Shown: piece by piece, positions 40,602-48,968 of the stretch
How the letters are laid out: every line of letters starts with the position of its first letter
Numbering within the stretch: position 1 is the stretch's first letter
Assembly: GCA_049279675.1 (NCBI GenBank)
Contig: JBAPOP010000011.1
Location: forward strand, 1 to 64,000
Direction: 5' to 3'
From: Palsa-147 sp049279675
GTDB taxonomy: Bacteria; Acidobacteriota; Terriglobia; Acidiferrales; UBA7541
DNA: 64,000 nt
Notes under the pieces: generated by a model
The model's input: the letters and a program-made list of their open reading frames with translations, nothing else
Database searches by the model: none
Told to the model about the DNA's origin: nothing
Translations under genes and position numbers: made by a program

Positions 40602-41411
40602 ATGGACGCCTATTTCGAAACTCGGCCGGACCCAAGCCTCACCGGTCCATTCATGCTCGCGATCGTGTTTCACGCGGCGCTGCTCGCGGGTGTCGCTGTG
40701 TCCACGATTTACTCGCACAGCGGCGACAATGATTCCGGCTGGGGCATGGCGGGTGGCTCGATGACGGTCGGACTTGTTGGCAGCGTTCCGGCGATTCCGC
40801 TGCCGCAGCCGGACGTGGTGACGGAAAGCCGCGTGGTTGACGAAAGCAAGGGCCTATACAAAGCGGAGCCGCCGCCGAAGCCGGTAGTGGAAGAGAAAGC
40901 GACGCCGATACCAAAATTTGAGAAGAACAAGCCGCCGAAATATAACTCGAAGCCTTCGCGGGTTCTCGAGAATCCCAAGCCGCCCCCGCCGAATGCTGTT
41001 CCGTACGGTGGCGGCGGCTCGCCGGCAGTTCCCTACTCCTCGCCAGCACCGACGATGAAATTGGGCGCGGCGACCGAAGGTGGGATGGCATTCAACGGCG
41101 CGGGCGGCGGTAATTTCGGCTCCCGCTATTCGTGGTACGTCGAGGCTGTGAACCGTCGAATCTCGTCGAACTGGCTGCAGGCCACGATCGATCCGGGAGT
41201 TCAGTTCGCTCCGCGGCTCGACGTTACGTTTCAAGTGATGCGCGATGGCACGGTAACCAACATTCAAGTGACGCACTCGAGCGGCAATCAATCCGTGGAT
41301 ATGTCGGCCATTCGAGCGATACGCGCGTCAAGCCCGCTTCAGAGTTTGCCGAACGATTACAGCGGATCTTACGTTACCGTGGATTTCTGGTTTGATTATC
41401 ATAGGCAGTAA
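40602..41411 (+). CDS. TolA/TonB-type energy-transducing protein
   Basis: A 269-residue protein with one N-terminal membrane helix (about 18-38), a Pro/Lys-rich rigid middle (EPPPKPVVEEK, NPKPPPPNAVPYGGGG) and a C-terminal TonB-like domain (RRISSNWLQATIDPGVQF, VTFQVMRDGTVTNIQVTHSS, ending TVDFWFDYHRQ). The location between tolR and tolB indicates a TolA function spanning the periplasm to Pal/TolB; by sequence alone the domain is TonB-type, so it might also serve the TonB-dependent receptors of this window. Start ATG 40602. Confidence 0.85.
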   Translation: MDAYFETRPDPSLTGPFMLAIVFHAALLAGVAVSTIYSHSGDNDSGWGMAGGSMTVGLVGSVPAIPLPQPDVVTESRVVDESKGLYKAEPPPKPVVEEKATPIPKFEKNKPPKYNSKPSRVLENPKPPPPNAVPYGGGGSPAVPYSSPAPTMKLGAATEGGMAFNGAGGGNFGSRYSWYVEAVNRRISSNWLQATIDPGVQFAPRLDVTFQVMRDGTVTNIQVTHSSGNQSVDMSAIRAIRASSPLQSLPNDYSGSYVTVDFWFDYHRQ

Positions 41412-41438
41412 CGAGGGGGCGGTAATGAGGGCCAAGGG

Positions 41439-42797
41439 ATGAAGATGAACATCGGAACGCGGCTCGCGATTCGCAGCAGCTTTCTCGCTATTGCGATAGC
41501 GGCGATTCTTGCCACCGCCGGCGCGGCTTCGGCGCAAGATTGGTTCAAAACGGGCACGGGCCTCGGCGTCTCCAAAGTGCGCTTGGCCGTTCCCGATTTC
41601 GGCGCGAGCGCCGCGGCAGCCCAGCCGCTCGAAAAAACATTTCACGATGTCCTTTGGAATGACCTCGAATACAGCGGAATCGTCGAGATGGTCAGCCCGA
41701 GCTTTTACCCGACAACTTTCCCAACTCAACCAACCGAGTTGAACGCAGCAGCATGGAGCGCGGCTCCAGCCAATACCTACATGATTGCGTTCGGAAATAT
41801 CGACGCGCAAAGCGGCCTCGCCGTCACCGGCAATTTATTTGACGTGCGGTCTTCGCCAGCAGCCGCCGCACTGCAAAAAAATTATCGCGGAAATGCTACG
41901 GACGCCGACGCGCGGCGCCTCGCGCACCAGTTCGCCGACGACATCATCGCGCGATTGAGCGGCGGCGTCCCTGGAATCGCGAGCACGCAGATTGCATTCG
42001 TCAGCAATCGTTCCGGTAACAAAGAAATCTGGGTGATGGATTACGACGGCTCGAACCAGCACGAGATCACGCATTTGAAGACAATCGCCCTCACGCCTCG
42101 CTGGTCTCCGGATTCGACGCGCATCGCGTTCACGTGCTACGAAACTTTCCGAGGCGACAGCTCGGCGCAGATTTGCATGTATTCCAGCGACTCGAACCGC
42201 CTGATCAGCTTCCCCCGATATCGCGGAACCACTTGCTGCCCCGCGTGGTCGCCCGATGGGAAACAGCTGGCGTTCATGGCCAGCGGCGGGCAGGGCGATC
42301 CGGGAATTTACACCAGCGACTCCGACGGCGGCCATCTGCATCGGCTCACGGTGTCGCGCGGCGTCAGCACGTCGCCAGTCTGGAATCCGAAGACTGGGCA
42401 GCAAATTATTTTTCTGAGCGATCGCGGCGGCGAGCCGGTGCTCTATCAAATGAATTCAGACGGCTCGAACGTCGAAAAAATCGCCATGCCGGACATGGGC
42501 TACGTCGTGGACCCAGCGTGGTCGCCGAATGGTCAGCTTCTCGCCTTCGCGTGGCGACGCCCTTCGGGAAATTTCGACATCTACATAATGGACATCGTGA
42601 GCCGGCAATTGGTTGAGCTGACCCGCGACGCCGGACGCAACGAGCGCCCGAGCTGGGCGCCCGACGGCCGGCATCTCGTCTTCGAAAGCACGCGAACCGG
42701 CACGCGGCAGATTTGGACGATTCTCGCGGACGGCAGCGAGCCGAAACAAGTGACGTATTCGGGGCAGAACGAATCGCCGAACTGGTCGCCGAAATAG
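41439..42797 (+). CDS. tolB: Tol-Pal system beta-propeller protein TolB
   Basis: A 452-residue periplasmic protein with signal peptide ending ASAQ, an N-terminal alpha/beta domain (about 35-185) and a six-bladed PD40-type propeller with repeated SPDS/SPDG/SPNG turns, for example GNKEIWVMDYDGSNQHEI and RQIWTILADGSEPKQV. It docks on Pal and is displaced by the energised TolA. Starts at ATG 41439, with a second Met two codons later. It is followed by a 174-bp gap before pal. Confidence 0.93.
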   Translation: MKMNIGTRLAIRSSFLAIAIAAILATAGAASAQDWFKTGTGLGVSKVRLAVPDFGASAAAAQPLEKTFHDVLWNDLEYSGIVEMVSPSFYPTTFPTQPTELNAAAWSAAPANTYMIAFGNIDAQSGLAVTGNLFDVRSSPAAAALQKNYRGNATDADARRLAHQFADDIIARLSGGVPGIASTQIAFVSNRSGNKEIWVMDYDGSNQHEITHLKTIALTPRWSPDSTRIAFTCYETFRGDSSAQICMYSSDSNRLISFPRYRGTTCCPAWSPDGKQLAFMASGGQGDPGIYTSDSDGGHLHRLTVSRGVSTSPVWNPKTGQQIIFLSDRGGEPVLYQMNSDGSNVEKIAMPDMGYVVDPAWSPNGQLLAFAWRRPSGNFDIYIMDIVSRQLVELTRDAGRNERPSWAPDGRHLVFESTRTGTRQIWTILADGSEPKQVTYSGQNESPNWSPK

Positions 42798-42971
42798 GCG
42801 GAACGGCAGGAGACGCCCGAGAGTAGCAAATAGCAACAGGCTTTGTTGTAGCGGAAAGAGCGGAAGAAATAGAGCTAGAGTTTCAGAATGGCAGTGCAAT
42901 AGATTTCGAATTTGAAACATCGGCGCAATTCATTCATCGCCGATGCGTACGTCGCCGAAGGAGGCAATTCA

Positions 42972-43718
42972 ATGCAGCGCGATTTCGCCCGCAAGGTTTC
43001 AATATTGTGCTATTTCGTTGCGCTCGTGTTCGTGGCCAGCGGATGCAAGAAGCAAGTCGGGGCACTCCCGCCGACCACTGCTCCCGCGCCGGCACCGGCG
43101 CAACCAACCGTAACGATCAACGCGTCCGCGACGAGCATCAAACCGGGCGATTCCGTGACGCTGTCTTGGAGCTCCACGAACGCGACCGATTTGACCATCG
43201 CACCGGATGTCGGCCGTGTCGCTCCCGAAGGCTCGACGCCCGTCACGCCGACGGTCTCGACCTCATACCAAGTCACCGCGAGCGGGCCCGGCGGCTCTGC
43301 GACTGCAAGCGTTCGCGTCACCGTGAACGCGCCAACGGAAGCTCCGCCACCCGCGCCGAGCGCCAGCCTGGACCAACTCTTTAACTCCAGCGTGAAGGAC
43401 GCATTCTTCGACTTCAACAGTTCAGAGCTGCGTGCTGACGGCCGGCAGGCGCTCACGAAAACCGCGGAATTCCTGCGCTCGTACCCGCAGGTCCGAGTCC
43501 GGATCGAAGGCTATTGCGACGAGCGCGGTTCGACGGAATACAATCTAGGTCTCGGCGAACGGCGCGCGCAAGCCGCCAAGGAGTTTCTCACTACCCTCGG
43601 CATCCCTTCGGATCGCATGAGCACCGTCAGCTATGGTAAGGAACGGGGCTTCTGCACCGAACACGACGAGGCATGCTGGCAACAAAATCGCCGGGCCCAT
43701 ATTGCCCGGGGGCAGTAG
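42972..43718 (+). CDS. pal: Peptidoglycan-associated outer-membrane lipoprotein
   Basis: A 248-residue lipoprotein. The lipobox is VASGC with lipidated C25, a target of the lgt product. A Pro/Ala-rich linker is followed by an Ig-like immunoglobulin-fold stretch (about 50-115) not found in E. coli Pal, then the OmpA domain (about 130-248: FDFNSSELRADGRQAL, RIEGYCDERGSTEYNLGLGE, RRAQAAKEFL) that binds peptidoglycan. ATG 42972 is chosen because AAGGAGG precedes it. It anchors the outer membrane at division. Confidence 0.93.
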   Translation: MQRDFARKVSILCYFVALVFVASGCKKQVGALPPTTAPAPAPAQPTVTINASATSIKPGDSVTLSWSSTNATDLTIAPDVGRVAPEGSTPVTPTVSTSYQVTASGPGGSATASVRVTVNAPTEAPPPAPSASLDQLFNSSVKDAFFDFNSSELRADGRQALTKTAEFLRSYPQVRVRIEGYCDERGSTEYNLGLGERRAQAAKEFLTTLGIPSDRMSTVSYGKERGFCTEHDEACWQQNRRAHIARGQ

Positions 43719-43740
43719 AATCAGAGCTAGTTGAACTCGC

Positions 43741-43774
43741 GGGCGTCCCGTGGAAAATATTCCGCGGGACGCCC
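43741..43774 (+). promoter_or_regulatory. Long stable hairpin between pal and cpoB
   Basis: GGGCGTCCCGTGGAA (43741-43755) and TTCCGCGGGACGCCC (43760-43774) pair over all 15 bases with one G-T wobble, loop AATA. There is no T run, so it is not a terminator; the cpoB ribosome site begins 11 bp after it. It may protect pal mRNA 3' end or tune cpoB translation. Confidence 0.6.
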
Positions 43775-43797
43775 CGGCGTTTCCAGGAGGATTATTT

Positions 43798-44697
43798 ATG
43801 CCAATGCGCATACGATCGGTGGCCGTCGTCGTCGCGGCCGTTTTCTTCGGCGCGATGATGGGACAGATGCTCGCCCCTCAGCCCGCAGGCGCGGTGTCCC
43901 GCGAAATCGTGGAGCTTCAGCAGTCCGTGGCTCAGCTATTGCAGGGCCAGCAGGACCTCCGCAGCTCGATGGAACAAAAGCTCGCGGAATTGCACACGTT
44001 GGTGGGCCAGTCTCTTGACTCTCAGAACCGCCTGAGCACGGAAATGGCGACCCTGCAGAAAAACATGCAGGATGCGCAGGCCAACGCCGGCGCCAAGGTC
44101 GATACGCTAGCCACGCAATCGCAGGGACTCTCGGACAATATGCAGGACCTGCAAGCGCGCGTTGGAAAGGTATCCCAACAGGTTTCTGACGTTCAGAATT
44201 TGCTGCAAAGCGTCGACGCGAAAATTCCGGGTGGAACTGCGGGGACAACTCCCACCGGCAGCGCGACAGCCCAGCCAATTGGAGCGGCGCCGTCGTCCAC
44301 TCCGCCGATTTCCTCGGACACCCTCTATCAAAACGCTCTCCGCGATTACAATAGCGGCCGTTACGATCTTTCCCGCCAGGAATTCAGCGACTTCCTCAAG
44401 AGTTTCCCGGATTCCGACCTCGCGGGTAACTCTCAGTTCTATCTCGGCGAAATTGACTTTTCGCAGGCGAATTACCAGGACGCGCTCAGCGCCTATGACA
44501 TGGTCATCGTGAATTATCCGAAGAGCTACAAGCTAGCCGCGGCCTCGCTGAAAAAGGGCGAAGCGATGCTGGCACTCGGACAAAAAGCCAGCGCCATCCG
44601 TCAATTCCGTTCGGTGGTGAGCCGCTTTCCGGGAACCGACGAATCGAAGCGCGCGGAAGCCCGTTTGAAGCAACTCGCTCCGAGCCCAGCGCACTAA
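43798..44697 (+). CDS. cpoB: Cell-division coordinator CpoB (YbgF)
   Basis: A 299-residue periplasmic protein. A signal peptide (ending near PAGA) is followed by a coiled coil (about 35-140, many Gln/Leu heptads) that trimerises, a flexible Pro/Thr/Ser linker, and TPR repeats (about 180-299: YQNALRDYNSGRYDLSRQEF, NYPKSYKLAAASLKKGEAML). It links the Tol system to peptidoglycan synthesis. ATG 43798 has AGGAGG at ideal spacing. It is the last gene of the Tol-Pal cluster. Confidence 0.92.
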   Translation: MPMRIRSVAVVVAAVFFGAMMGQMLAPQPAGAVSREIVELQQSVAQLLQGQQDLRSSMEQKLAELHTLVGQSLDSQNRLSTEMATLQKNMQDAQANAGAKVDTLATQSQGLSDNMQDLQARVGKVSQQVSDVQNLLQSVDAKIPGGTAGTTPTGSATAQPIGAAPSSTPPISSDTLYQNALRDYNSGRYDLSRQEFSDFLKSFPDSDLAGNSQFYLGEIDFSQANYQDALSAYDMVIVNYPKSYKLAAASLKKGEAMLALGQKASAIRQFRSVVSRFPGTDESKRAEARLKQLAPSPAH

Positions 44698-44781
44698 TTC
44701 CATCCTCACCGCCGCCCGCTGAGTTCGGTTATACTCGCGTGACGAACGCGAACCCCGATACAGCCGGAGGCGGAAGCAATC

Positions 44782-45246
44782 ATGTCGGTTAACAAAGCAA
44801 TTTTGGTAGGAAGACTCGGCAAGGATCCTGAAACCCGGTTTACGGGCTCAGGCCAAGCCGTTTGCAATTTTAGTTTGGCCACGGATTCATCATTCAAGGA
44901 TCGATCCGGAGAACGCCAGAAACGGACCGAGTGGCACAGGATCGTCGTCTGGGGCAAGCTGGCCGAGATCTGTCAGCAGTATCTCAAGAAAGGCATGCAG
45001 GTCTATATCGAAGGGCGAATTCAGTCACGCGAGTGGGAGGATAAGACGAGCGGGCAGAAACGCACTTCGGTGGAAATTATTGCCAGCGAGATGCGCATGC
45101 TCACTTCTCGCTCGGATAGCATGGCAGCAGGCGCCGGTGCTGCAGCCAGCGCGCCGAGCTCGCGCTCGTCCGATATCGAAGGACCGATGGCCGATGACTC
45201 CATGTCAGGCGGGCCGGAAATCTCTGACGAAGACATTCCCTTCTAA
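44782..45246 (+). CDS. ssb: Single-stranded DNA-binding protein
   Basis: A 154-residue OB-fold protein. The N-terminal domain reads VNKAILVGRLGKDPETRFTG, TEWHRIVVWGKLAEICQQYL and VYIEGRIQSREWEDK; the linker is short; the acidic tip DEDIPF, which binds replication and repair partners, is intact. GGAGG precedes ATG 44782, and a TATACT-type -10 lies near 44730, so it probably has its own promoter although it follows the Tol-Pal genes. Confidence 0.95.
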   Translation: MSVNKAILVGRLGKDPETRFTGSGQAVCNFSLATDSSFKDRSGERQKRTEWHRIVVWGKLAEICQQYLKKGMQVYIEGRIQSREWEDKTSGQKRTSVEIIASEMRMLTSRSDSMAAGAGAAASAPSSRSSDIEGPMADDSMSGGPEISDEDIPF

Positions 45247-45309
45247 AAACCCTCAGGCAGGCTTCGTCCCGCGCGTGAAATGTCAGCAGACTGCGCGCGC
45301 AGCGCAGAA

Positions 45310-45720
45310 CTATCGCTGCGCGGCGGCTTTGGCTCTCAGATCGTCGAGATGGTGGATGAATTCGTCGAATTTGGGCTGCTGGTCGGGCGTGAGGAGAGCG
45401 CGGATTTTCTGCCTGCCATCGCTGCGGATGGCATCTGATTGAGGTTTCGTCTGGTCTTGGACGGCGCGTAGGTGGTTCCGAATGTCATCGGAGATCGCGC
45501 CAATCTGCGTCTGCTGGTCTGGAGTCAGCGAAAGCTGCTCCGTCATCTGCTGCATGATTTCCGTGTGAGTCGGAACGATTACGCGGTGGCCATACGCGCG
45601 CGCTTCCCAGAAATGCATTCCGACGCCACCCAACGCAACACCGAGAAGAAAAACAATGACCACCAAGAATCCGGCTTTGCGTTCAACGCTGTTATTTTCC
45701 ATGATTGGCATCACCAACAT
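45310..45720 (-). CDS. Membrane-anchored Spy/CpxP-like protein
   Basis: A 136-residue protein with one N-terminal helix (about 18-38, FLVVIVFLLGVALGGVGM) and a periplasmic helical part carrying two LTxxQ motifs (LSLTPDQQTQ and LLTPDQQPKF), the mark of Spy/CpxP chaperones and zinc-resistance proteins. Unlike these, it keeps an anchor rather than a cleavable signal. Its start overlaps the end of the anti-sigma gene by 11-29 bp, depending on the Met used (45720, 45711 or 45702), so coupling is likely. Probably a periplasmic stress sensor or chaperone governed by the sigma factor. Confidence 0.75.
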   Translation of the reverse strand: MLVMPIMENNSVERKAGFLVVIVFLLGVALGGVGMHFWEARAYGHRVIVPTHTEIMQQMTEQLSLTPDQQTQIGAISDDIRNHLRAVQDQTKPQSDAIRSDGRQKIRALLTPDQQPKFDEFIHHLDDLRAKAAAQR

Positions 45721-46189
45721 ACGTCAATGCGTCATCCGGATTGACCGGCTGATTCCCAGGATCGGGGAACAGTCCTACGTACTCCGTCGAGAGAACCTGC
45801 GCGACGGGCGGCCTCACCGGAATGCCGGAAACCGCGCCGTAGGTAAGCAGCAGCACGAGCGCGGCTGCGGCTGTCCATGCGGCGCGAAGTGACAATATTT
45901 CAAGCGGCTTCCAGAAGCTGCTTCCTCCGGAGGCACGATTTTCCTCGGCGTGCACCGACGCCATCACGCGCCTCGTGAAAAAAGGTCCCGGATCGGCCAC
46001 CGGCTCACTCGAGCGCTGCAGCAGTTGCCGCGTCGCCCTCGCAAAACCGACTGCCTCCGAGCATGCCGCACATTCCCGAAGATGCGCCGTGACGCGCTCG
46101 TTCTGCGGCGGCGTCAATCCGTTCGAGACGTAATCTTCCAGCTGCGATTCATATTCCGAGCAAGCTTTCCCGAACTTAGATGCAGACAT
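45692..46189 (-). CDS. Zinc-finger-type anti-sigma factor
   Basis: A 165-residue membrane protein. The N-terminal zinc-binding ASD domain has the HLRECAAC signature (HxxxCxxC) with an upstream CSEYESQLEDYV; one membrane helix lies at about 100-120 (AAWTAAAALVLLLTYGAVSG) and a short periplasmic tail follows. It lies 5 bp after the sigma factor on the same strand and should hold it inactive at the membrane until a signal releases it. Confidence 0.88.
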   Translation of the reverse strand: MSASKFGKACSEYESQLEDYVSNGLTPPQNERVTAHLRECAACSEAVGFARATRQLLQRSSEPVADPGPFFTRRVMASVHAEENRASGGSSFWKPLEILSLRAAWTAAAALVLLLTYGAVSGIPVRPPVAQVLSTEYVGLFPDPGNQPVNPDDALTYVGDANHGK

Positions 46190-46194
46190 GCGAT

Positions 46195-46869
46195 TTAGCC
46201 CCTCCTGTCTTTCGATTGCGATCGCACGGCCCCGGTCAACTTGCGCCGGTACGCTTCCATCATGTTTGCTCGCGCCCGGAACATGCGAACTTTCACTGTG
46301 TTTACATTCAATTCAAAAATCTCCGCGATCTCCTGAACCGAAAGCCCTTCCACTTCCTTCAACAGCAGAATCTCGCGATCCTCATCCGAGAGTGATGAGA
46401 GCAAGCGCTCGGCGAGATCGCGAGCCTGGATCTGCTCGTCGTGGCCGGCTGGACCCCGGTCCGCTTGCGCGTAGGAGTCCAGCAACTGAACTTGCTCTTC
46501 TGAAAGGTCCGATTCGTAGACGAGCGGGCGCACTTTCTTTTTCCGCAGGGAGTCCCAACACTCGTTCACCGCAATCTTATAAAGCCACGTGGAAAACGCC
46601 GAACGCATGTCGAACCGGCGGATCGAGACGTACGCTTTCAGGAAAACTTGCTGCGAAACGTCCTCAACATCTTCGCGCCGGTGCAAGATACGCGTAACTA
46701 CGGCAAAGACACGCTGTTGGTGGCGCCTTACCAGTTCCTCGAAGGCCTCGGCTGTTCCATTTTGGGCCATCCGCACCAGTTCGCGCTCATCCTGCGCGCC
46801 ACCCTTCGGCAGGGCAAAGGCTGGAATCGCCTGGACTGAGGTTGCCACGTCTTTTGGGACGTTCGCCAT
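46195..46869 (-). CDS. ECF-family RNA polymerase sigma factor (RpoE-like)
   Basis: A 224-residue sigma factor with region 2 (AFEELVRRHQQRVFAVVTRI, EDVSQQVFLKAY, FSTWLYKIAVNECWDSLRKK) and region 4 (LSDEDREILLLKEVEGLSVQ, NTVKVRMFRARANM). The N-terminal 25 residues are an extension. First in the operon with its anti-sigma and the Spy-like gene. The arrangement suggests an envelope-stress response; the regulon is not visible. A divergent regulator lies 96 bp upstream. Confidence 0.93.
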   Translation of the reverse strand: MANVPKDVATSVQAIPAFALPKGGAQDERELVRMAQNGTAEAFEELVRRHQQRVFAVVTRILHRREDVEDVSQQVFLKAYVSIRRFDMRSAFSTWLYKIAVNECWDSLRKKKVRPLVYESDLSEEQVQLLDSYAQADRGPAGHDEQIQARDLAERLLSSLSDEDREILLLKEVEGLSVQEIAEIFELNVNTVKVRMFRARANMMEAYRRKLTGAVRSQSKDRRG

Positions 46870-46965
46870 TTCGTTTGGGTTACATCACGTTTGGATGCGT
46901 GTACGCGTGAGGAAGGCTCAATTTCATGTTGCAGACATCATACGACCGTGGTAAATAATGACGCT

Positions 46966-47337
46966 ATGATAATTGGTGATCGGCTTCGCTTGCTTCGAGA
47001 AACGAAAAAACTTTCGCAGGGCGACATCGAGAAGCGCACAGGTCTGCTGCGTTGCTACATTTCGCGCGTCGAGAACGGCCATACCGTTCCGGCGATCGAG
47101 ACGCTGGAGAAGCTGGCGCGTGCGATGGAAATTCCCCTCTATCAGCTTTTCTACGACGGAGAGGAACCACCAGAGTTGCCGAATCTTCCGAAGAGGAAGA
47201 CGGCTGACGATATCGCGTGGGGCAGCAAGGGTAAGGAAGCGCGTCTTCTGTGGCGTTTTCGCCGGCTGTTGTCGAGGATCGAAGAGCCAGACCGGCGTCT
47301 TCTCCTGTACATGGCTCAGAAGATGGCTGGCCGCTAA
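46966..47337 (+). CDS. XRE-family transcriptional regulator
   Basis: A 123-residue protein with an N-terminal Cro/CI helix-turn-helix (about 2-62): IGDRLRLLRETKKLSQGDIE, TGLLRCYISRVENGHTVP, LEKLARAMEIPLYQLF. The second half is charged (PKRKTADDIAWGSKGKEARL) and may be an oligomerisation region. ATG 46966 begins exactly at the domain; the frame is open to 46891. Transcribed away from the sigma-factor gene, it ends convergent with guaA. Target unknown. Confidence 0.9.
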   Translation: MIIGDRLRLLRETKKLSQGDIEKRTGLLRCYISRVENGHTVPAIETLEKLARAMEIPLYQLFYDGEEPPELPNLPKRKTADDIAWGSKGKEARLLWRFRRLLSRIEEPDRRLLLYMAQKMAGR

Positions 47338-47372
47338 GGTTTGCCTCAAGGCATTCCAGCCCACGTTTCTGC

Positions 47373-48935
47373 TCATTCCCACTCGATTGTGCTCGGCGGC
47401 TTCGAGCTGATGTCGTAGACGACCCGGTTCACGCCGGGGACTTCGTTCACGACGCGGACCGAAATTCGCTCCAGCACTTCGCGCGGGAGTCGTGTCCAAT
47501 CAGCAGTCATCGCGTCTTGCGAATCCACCACTCGCACGACGACGGTGTCTCCGTATGTCCGCCCGTCTCCCATCACGCCAACGCTCTGCACCGGCAAAAG
47601 CACTGCAAATGCTTGCCAGACTTTTTCATACAGCCCAGCCCGCCGAATCTCATCCACGACCACGGCGTCGGCGCCGCGCAGCGTCTCAAGCCTTTCCGGG
47701 CTCACTGCCCCCACCAGACGGACGGCAAGTCCCGGCCCCGGGAACGGGTGCTTCACGAGAATTTCGTCCGGCAACCCGAGTTCGCCTCCGATGCGCCGAA
47801 CTTCATCCTTGAACAAATCTCGCAGCGGTTCGATCAGCTCGAACGGCATATTGGCAGGCAGACCGCCGACATTGTGATGGCTCTTAATCGTGGCGGACGG
47901 CCCTTTGACGGACACCGATTCGATCACGTCGGGATAGAGCGTCCCTTGCACGAGGAAACGGACGGACGGCTCTCCATTGGTTGATCCGGCTGCGAGCTTC
48001 TTCGCTTCTTCCACGAATACACCGATGAATTCCGCGCCGATAATTTTGCGTTTCTTCTCCGGGTCAGTAACGCCCGAAAGACGGGACAAAAACCTCTCCG
48101 ACGCATCCACGCCGATCACGTTCAGCTCAAGCCTGTTGCGCAGGAGATCGAGCGTCTCCTGAAATTCATTGCGGCGAAGGAGTCCCGTATCCACAAACAC
48201 GTTCGTCAGCCGGTCGCCGATCGCTCGATCCACGAGCGCGGCTGCCACGGCGGAATCCACGCCGCCGCTTAATGCGCAAAGTGCGCGCGCGCCATTCGTT
48301 TGTGTGCGAATAGCCGCCACGCTCTCTTCGATAAAACCAGCTCGGCTCCAGTTCTCAGCCGCATTGCACAGCTCAAATACGAAATTCTCGAGGATTTGCG
48401 TGCCGAATTCGGTGTGCAACACTTCGGGGTGGAATTGCACGGCGTAATGCTTCGCGGCGGGATTTTCCATTGCCGCGACGGCGTTCGATGTGCGGCCGAT
48501 GATCGCAAATCCCTTCGGCAATCCCTCGACGTTATCGCCGTGGCTGTTCCAGACCTTGATTGAGTGCGGCACGGCGGCAAATAGCGAGGACTTACCTTCG
48601 ATTTCGAGCTGCGCGGGGCCATATTCACGGCGGTCGACCGGTCGCACGTCTCCGCCAAGCACGTACGCCATCCATTGCATGCCGTAGCAAATTCCCAGCA
48701 CCGGCACGCCAAGCCGCAGCACTTCGGGATTGCACACCGGGGCGTCCGCGTCGTAGACCGAGCTCGGTCCGCCCGAAAGAATAATTCCAACCGGCTCCCA
48801 ACGCGCGATCTCCTCCATTTTCGCGTTGCATGGGAGCACAGCGGAGAAGACTTCCTGCTCGCGGACGCGCCGGGCGATCAGCTGCGTATATTGCCCGCCA
48901 AAATCGAGTACGACGATGCCTTTCTTTACGCTCAA
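47373..48935 (-). CDS. guaA: GMP synthase (glutamine-hydrolysing)
   Basis: Converts XMP to GMP with ATP and glutamine. The 520-residue protein has a class I amidotransferase domain with nucleophile C83 (GICYGMQ), H169 and E171 (FHPE), the ATP-pyrophosphatase P-loop SGGVDS (223-228), and the C-terminal dimerisation domain ending NRVVYDISSKPPSTIEWE. Length and order are canonical. The start is TTG 48935 preceded by AGAGGGAA. Last gene of the presumed nfo-leuS-guaA transcript, 33 bp after leuS. Confidence 0.96.
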   Translation of the reverse strand: MSVKKGIVVLDFGGQYTQLIARRVREQEVFSAVLPCNAKMEEIARWEPVGIILSGGPSSVYDADAPVCNPEVLRLGVPVLGICYGMQWMAYVLGGDVRPVDRREYGPAQLEIEGKSSLFAAVPHSIKVWNSHGDNVEGLPKGFAIIGRTSNAVAAMENPAAKHYAVQFHPEVLHTEFGTQILENFVFELCNAAENWSRAGFIEESVAAIRTQTNGARALCALSGGVDSAVAAALVDRAIGDRLTNVFVDTGLLRRNEFQETLDLLRNRLELNVIGVDASERFLSRLSGVTDPEKKRKIIGAEFIGVFVEEAKKLAAGSTNGEPSVRFLVQGTLYPDVIESVSVKGPSATIKSHHNVGGLPANMPFELIEPLRDLFKDEVRRIGGELGLPDEILVKHPFPGPGLAVRLVGAVSPERLETLRGADAVVVDEIRRAGLYEKVWQAFAVLLPVQSVGVMGDGRTYGDTVVVRVVDSQDAMTADWTRLPREVLERISVRVVNEVPGVNRVVYDISSKPPSTIEWE

Positions 48936-48968
48936 CGCTTCCCTCTCACCGGCGGCGATTCGCGCGTT

